Source: Deltaproteobacteria bacterium (GTDB lineage: Bacteria; Desulfobacterota; UBA8473). From it: a stretch of 7,996 nucleotides of DNA. Shown one piece after another: positions 6,154 through 7,996 of the stretch. The DNA lies in assembly GCA_030643245.1 (NCBI GenBank), contig DAOWME010000141.1, positions 1 to 7,996 on the forward strand, read 5' to 3'. A program made the translations under genes and the position numbers. Below the pieces are notes generated by a model, which was not told where the DNA came from, did not search any database, and saw only the letters and a program-made list of their open reading frames with translations. Within the stretch, counting starts at the first letter, position 1. Each line of letters begins with the position of its first letter.

Positions 6154-6945
6154 ATGGAATTTGAAAATGTTCTCTATGATAAAAAAGATAGTGTGGCTAC
6201 CATAACTATCAATCGACCCAAATTGAGGAATGCGTTGAGCATAGACACTGGCAAGGAGATCAGAAGCGCATTCGAGGAGGCGGCCAGGGACGCTGACGTA
6301 AGGGCTGTGATTATCACCGGCGCTGGGTCTGCCTTCTGTTCCGGTATAGACCTTCCCCAGGGAGAGAAGATATTGGATATGGCCCCTGCGGAGATCAGGG
6401 AAGAGATATATGCGGTCTTTCAGGGGGTGATCAGGTCTATTATCGACCTGCCAAAGCCCGTCATAGCATCGGTGAACGGACCGGCCATGGGGGCGGGGTT
6501 TGACATCGCTTTGGCGTGCGATATCAGGATAGCATCGGAAGATGCACAGTTCAGTGAGTTTTTCGTGAGGATAGGTACGTTGCCGGGGATGGGGGGCATG
6601 TTCTTCCTGCCCCAACTGGTCGGTATAGGAAAGGCAAATGAGTTGGCTTTTACCGGCGACATAATAGACGGAAACGAGGCGGAACGCATAGGCTTAGTCA
6701 ACAAGGTGGTCCCAGCGGATGAATTGGAAGAGGCGACCAAGAAATTTGCCAAAAAACTGGCAAGGGGCGCAACAAAGGCCATAGGCATGATAAAGATGGG
6801 AATCAGGAGAGGGATTGGGTCTAACCTCTCGTCTGAACTCGAATTTGCATCTTTTGCGCAGAGTGTATGCATAAAGACAGAGGACGCTAGGGAAGGCTTC
6901 AGCGCCGCCCTGGAAAAGAGAAGACCGGAATATAAAGGGAGGTAA
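6154..6945 (+). CDS. Enoyl-CoA hydratase/isomerase (crotonase) family protein 1
   Basis: Encodes 263 residues from the preferred start at 6154, typical of the crotonase family, whose members act on the thioester-activated carbons of CoA substrates. It begins MEFENVLYDKKDSVATITIN and has NRPKLRNAL (20-28), the oxyanion-hole segments AGSAFCSGID (57-66) and PAMGAGFDIALACD (110-123), and IGTLPGMGG (140-148). The two Glu residues that hydrate the double bond in rat enoyl-CoA hydratase (E144, E164) correspond here to Asp117 and Phe137. Simple hydration is thus doubtful; isomerase, hydrolase or C-C cleavage/lyase chemistry is possible. The 120-bp gap before it contains only a weak hairpin (CCCGTGG with CCATGGG, 6047-6076). 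It is followed after 16 bp by a clear paralogue, so the pair is cotranscribed. The fold is secure and the reaction is not. Confidence 0.92.
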   Translation: MEFENVLYDKKDSVATITINRPKLRNALSIDTGKEIRSAFEEAARDADVRAVIITGAGSAFCSGIDLPQGEKILDMAPAEIREEIYAVFQGVIRSIIDLPKPVIASVNGPAMGAGFDIALACDIRIASEDAQFSEFFVRIGTLPGMGGMFFLPQLVGIGKANELAFTGDIIDGNEAERIGLVNKVVPADELEEATKKFAKKLARGATKAIGMIKMGIRRGIGSNLSSELEFASFAQSVCIKTEDAREGFSAALEKRRPEYKGR

Positions 6946-6946
6946 G

Positions 6947-6953
6947 AAAGGAG
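6947..6953 (+). promoter_or_regulatory. Ribosome binding site of the second crotonase gene
   Basis: AAAGGAG lies eight bases before the ATG at 6962, within the 16-bp gap after the first crotonase stop codon, which indicates translation from a shared transcript. Confidence 0.7.
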
Positions 6954-6961
6954 CAAAACAT

Positions 6962-7756
6962 ATGGCTTACAATGATATCATATTTAAGAAAGAGGACCGT
7001 GTTGCTACGATAATGCTCAACAGACCGGATAGTCTAAATGCGCTGGGTGGTACGATGCGAGAGGATATAATAGATGCCGTTCAAGATGTGAAAAGGGACA
7101 AGGAGATCGGTGCATTGGTCATAACTGGTGCTGGCAGGGCATTTTGCGCCGGCGGGAACGTAAAAGACATGGAGAGGATGAGCCTCGAGGTGGACCTGGT
7201 TGAGAGGAGGGAATTTGTGCGCAGTGTTTCCCACAGGATAATAACGGAGATCAGAAGTTTGGAAAAACCCGTTATCGCTTGTGTAAATGGTCATGCCATA
7301 GGCGCTGGTTGTTGTATCGCCCTTGCATGCGATATGAGGATCGCGTCCGAGAAGGCCAAGTTGGGGGTGACTTTCGTAAATGTGGGGTTGGTTTCCGATT
7401 ATGGCGGATTGTATTTTCTCCCCAGGCTTGTTGGTACGTCAAAGGCCATTGAGCTCTATTTCACGGGTGATGTAATCGATGCTAAGGAGGCGGAACGGAT
7501 AGGGATGGTAAATAAGGCCTTACCACCTGAAGAACTGGAAAAAGCGACCTATGAACTGGCGGGCAGGTTGGCAAAGAAAGCCCCAATAGCGCTAGGGATG
7601 ATAAAGGAGATTATGTATAAGGGGCTTAACACAGATGTGGATACCGAGTTGGACATGGAGGCAACGGCCCAGAGCATCTGTCTGAAAACAGAAGACCACA
7701 GAGAAGGGGTGAAGGCTTTTTTGGAAAAGAGAGCGCCGCTATTCAAGGGGGCATAA
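6962..7756 (+). CDS. Enoyl-CoA hydratase/isomerase (crotonase) family protein 2
   Basis: Encodes 264 residues and is collinear with its upstream neighbour throughout, so the pair arose by tandem duplication and then diverged. Crotonase marks are LNRPDSLNAL (19-28), the oxyanion-hole segments AGRAFCAGGN (57-66) and HAIGAGCCIALACD (111-124), and FLPRLVG (152-158). The positions of the two hydratase Glu residues (E144 and E164 of the rat enzyme) are Cys118 and Phe138. It has GLVSDYGG (142-149), where Asp146 sits as in the GLVPDxGG motif of PaaG-like isomerases; this Asp could be the acid/base. Its neighbour has Gly there, so the two copies likely do different steps or form a heteromer. It ends the plus-strand set; no classical terminator follows before the right-hand repeat. 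The fold is secure; an isomerase-like role is only inferred. Confidence 0.92.
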   Translation: MAYNDIIFKKEDRVATIMLNRPDSLNALGGTMREDIIDAVQDVKRDKEIGALVITGAGRAFCAGGNVKDMERMSLEVDLVERREFVRSVSHRIITEIRSLEKPVIACVNGHAIGAGCCIALACDMRIASEKAKLGVTFVNVGLVSDYGGLYFLPRLVGTSKAIELYFTGDVIDAKEAERIGMVNKALPPEELEKATYELAGRLAKKAPIALGMIKEIMYKGLNTDVDTELDMEATAQSICLKTEDHREGVKAFLEKRAPLFKGA

Positions 7757-7845
7757 TTTTGCGTCACAAGACAACTGACTTCTAAAACAATAAGAGTTCA
7801 TGCATTTCGAATGTGTCGGATGAAGAGGAGCGTCCAGCGGCGCAT

Positions 7846-7933
7846 TGGTTAGGGACGGGGCTGAAATAACTTCCTCAAGCTGGCGCTCAGATTTAGGTTG
7901 GATTTGTTCGATCTGAAAATACAAAACCACAGG
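7846..7933 (+). repeat. Right arm of the 88-bp inverted repeat
   Basis: It matches the reverse complement of 1-88 at 82 of 88 positions. It is the 5' half of the hairpin described separately and contains TTAGGGACGGGGCTGAAATA at 7849-7868. It begins 90 bp after the last crotonase stop codon; the bases between (7757-7845) show no gene or terminator. Confidence 0.9.
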
Positions 7934-7996
7934 AATAGTCTTAACTATTTCGAGGATTTTGTGTTTGAAGATCGGGCGAAGATGGCCTGAAGGTGA
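7887..7996 (+). ncRNA. Long G-U-rich hairpin, cut by the window end
   Basis: The sequence folds around a 4-base loop CTTA at 7940-7943 flanked by AATAGT and ACTATT. Base i pairs with base 15883-i in one constant register from the loop to the last base of the window: 43 of 53 positions pair, with mismatches confined to small internal loops and nine G-U pairs. G-U pairs only count when the plus strand is read as RNA, which suggests selection on a transcript, read in the same direction as the crotonase genes. In the same register the 3' arm would end near 8034, giving an element of about 186 bases starting at 7849. It could be a 3'-UTR structure, a small RNA or a transposed foldback repeat. No U-tract is visible. 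Confidence 0.5.

Noticed and set aside
7846..7856. GTTAGGG near the right repeat as an integron attC core
   Set aside because: It does not match GTTRRRY, there is no paired R'' core, and the neighbouring genes are not cassette-like.
1..7996. tRNA, rRNA, CRISPR array or transposase gene
   Set aside because: None was recognised on either strand; the repeats present are inverted foldbacks, not regularly spaced direct repeats.

Overview
The window looks like a piece of chromosome from an anaerobic, Gram-negative bacterium, most likely a deltaproteobacterium (Desulfobacterota). The outer-membrane TonB-dependent receptor shows it is Gram-negative. The acyl-CoA dehydrogenase/crotonase gene pair types and the abundant long foldback repeats between genes suggest the lineage. 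The lineage is an inference; there is no rRNA or other marker gene here.

Layout. Bases 1-88 are one arm of an inverted repeat whose other arm is at 7846-7933. Bases 83-4241 hold three minus-strand genes, read right to left: a divergent NosL-like membrane-anchored protein (3615-4241), an eight-helix inner-membrane protein of unknown family (2187-3215), and a TonB-dependent receptor of the copper (OprC/NosA) type (83-2116). A 270-bp MITE-like foldback element (3323-3592) sits between the first two. Bases 4242-4908 form a gene-free divergent intergenic region with a good sigma70-type promoter for the minus-strand genes and two foldback elements (4444-4502 and 4529-4671). Bases 4909-7756 hold three plus-strand genes: an acyl-CoA dehydrogenase and two tandem paralogous crotonase-fold proteins. 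Bases 7757-7996 are gene-free and carry the right copy of the terminal repeat, which folds into a hairpin running off the window.

How the genes may work together. The minus-strand set looks like a copper-acquisition unit: the receptor would take copper across the outer membrane, and the two membrane proteins carry motifs that fit handling it on the periplasmic side. No nosZ or other copper enzyme is present. The plus-strand set looks like a beta-oxidation-type module for a specialised acyl-CoA, but the usual catalytic acids are replaced in all three enzymes, so the reactions may not be the textbook ones.

The most unusual signals are the repeat family with an RNA-like, G-U-rich hairpin placed at the 3' end of both operons, one copy supplying the stop codon of the receptor gene; the eight-helix protein whose Cys/His motifs all appear to face the periplasm; and the enzyme module lacking canonical catalytic residues.
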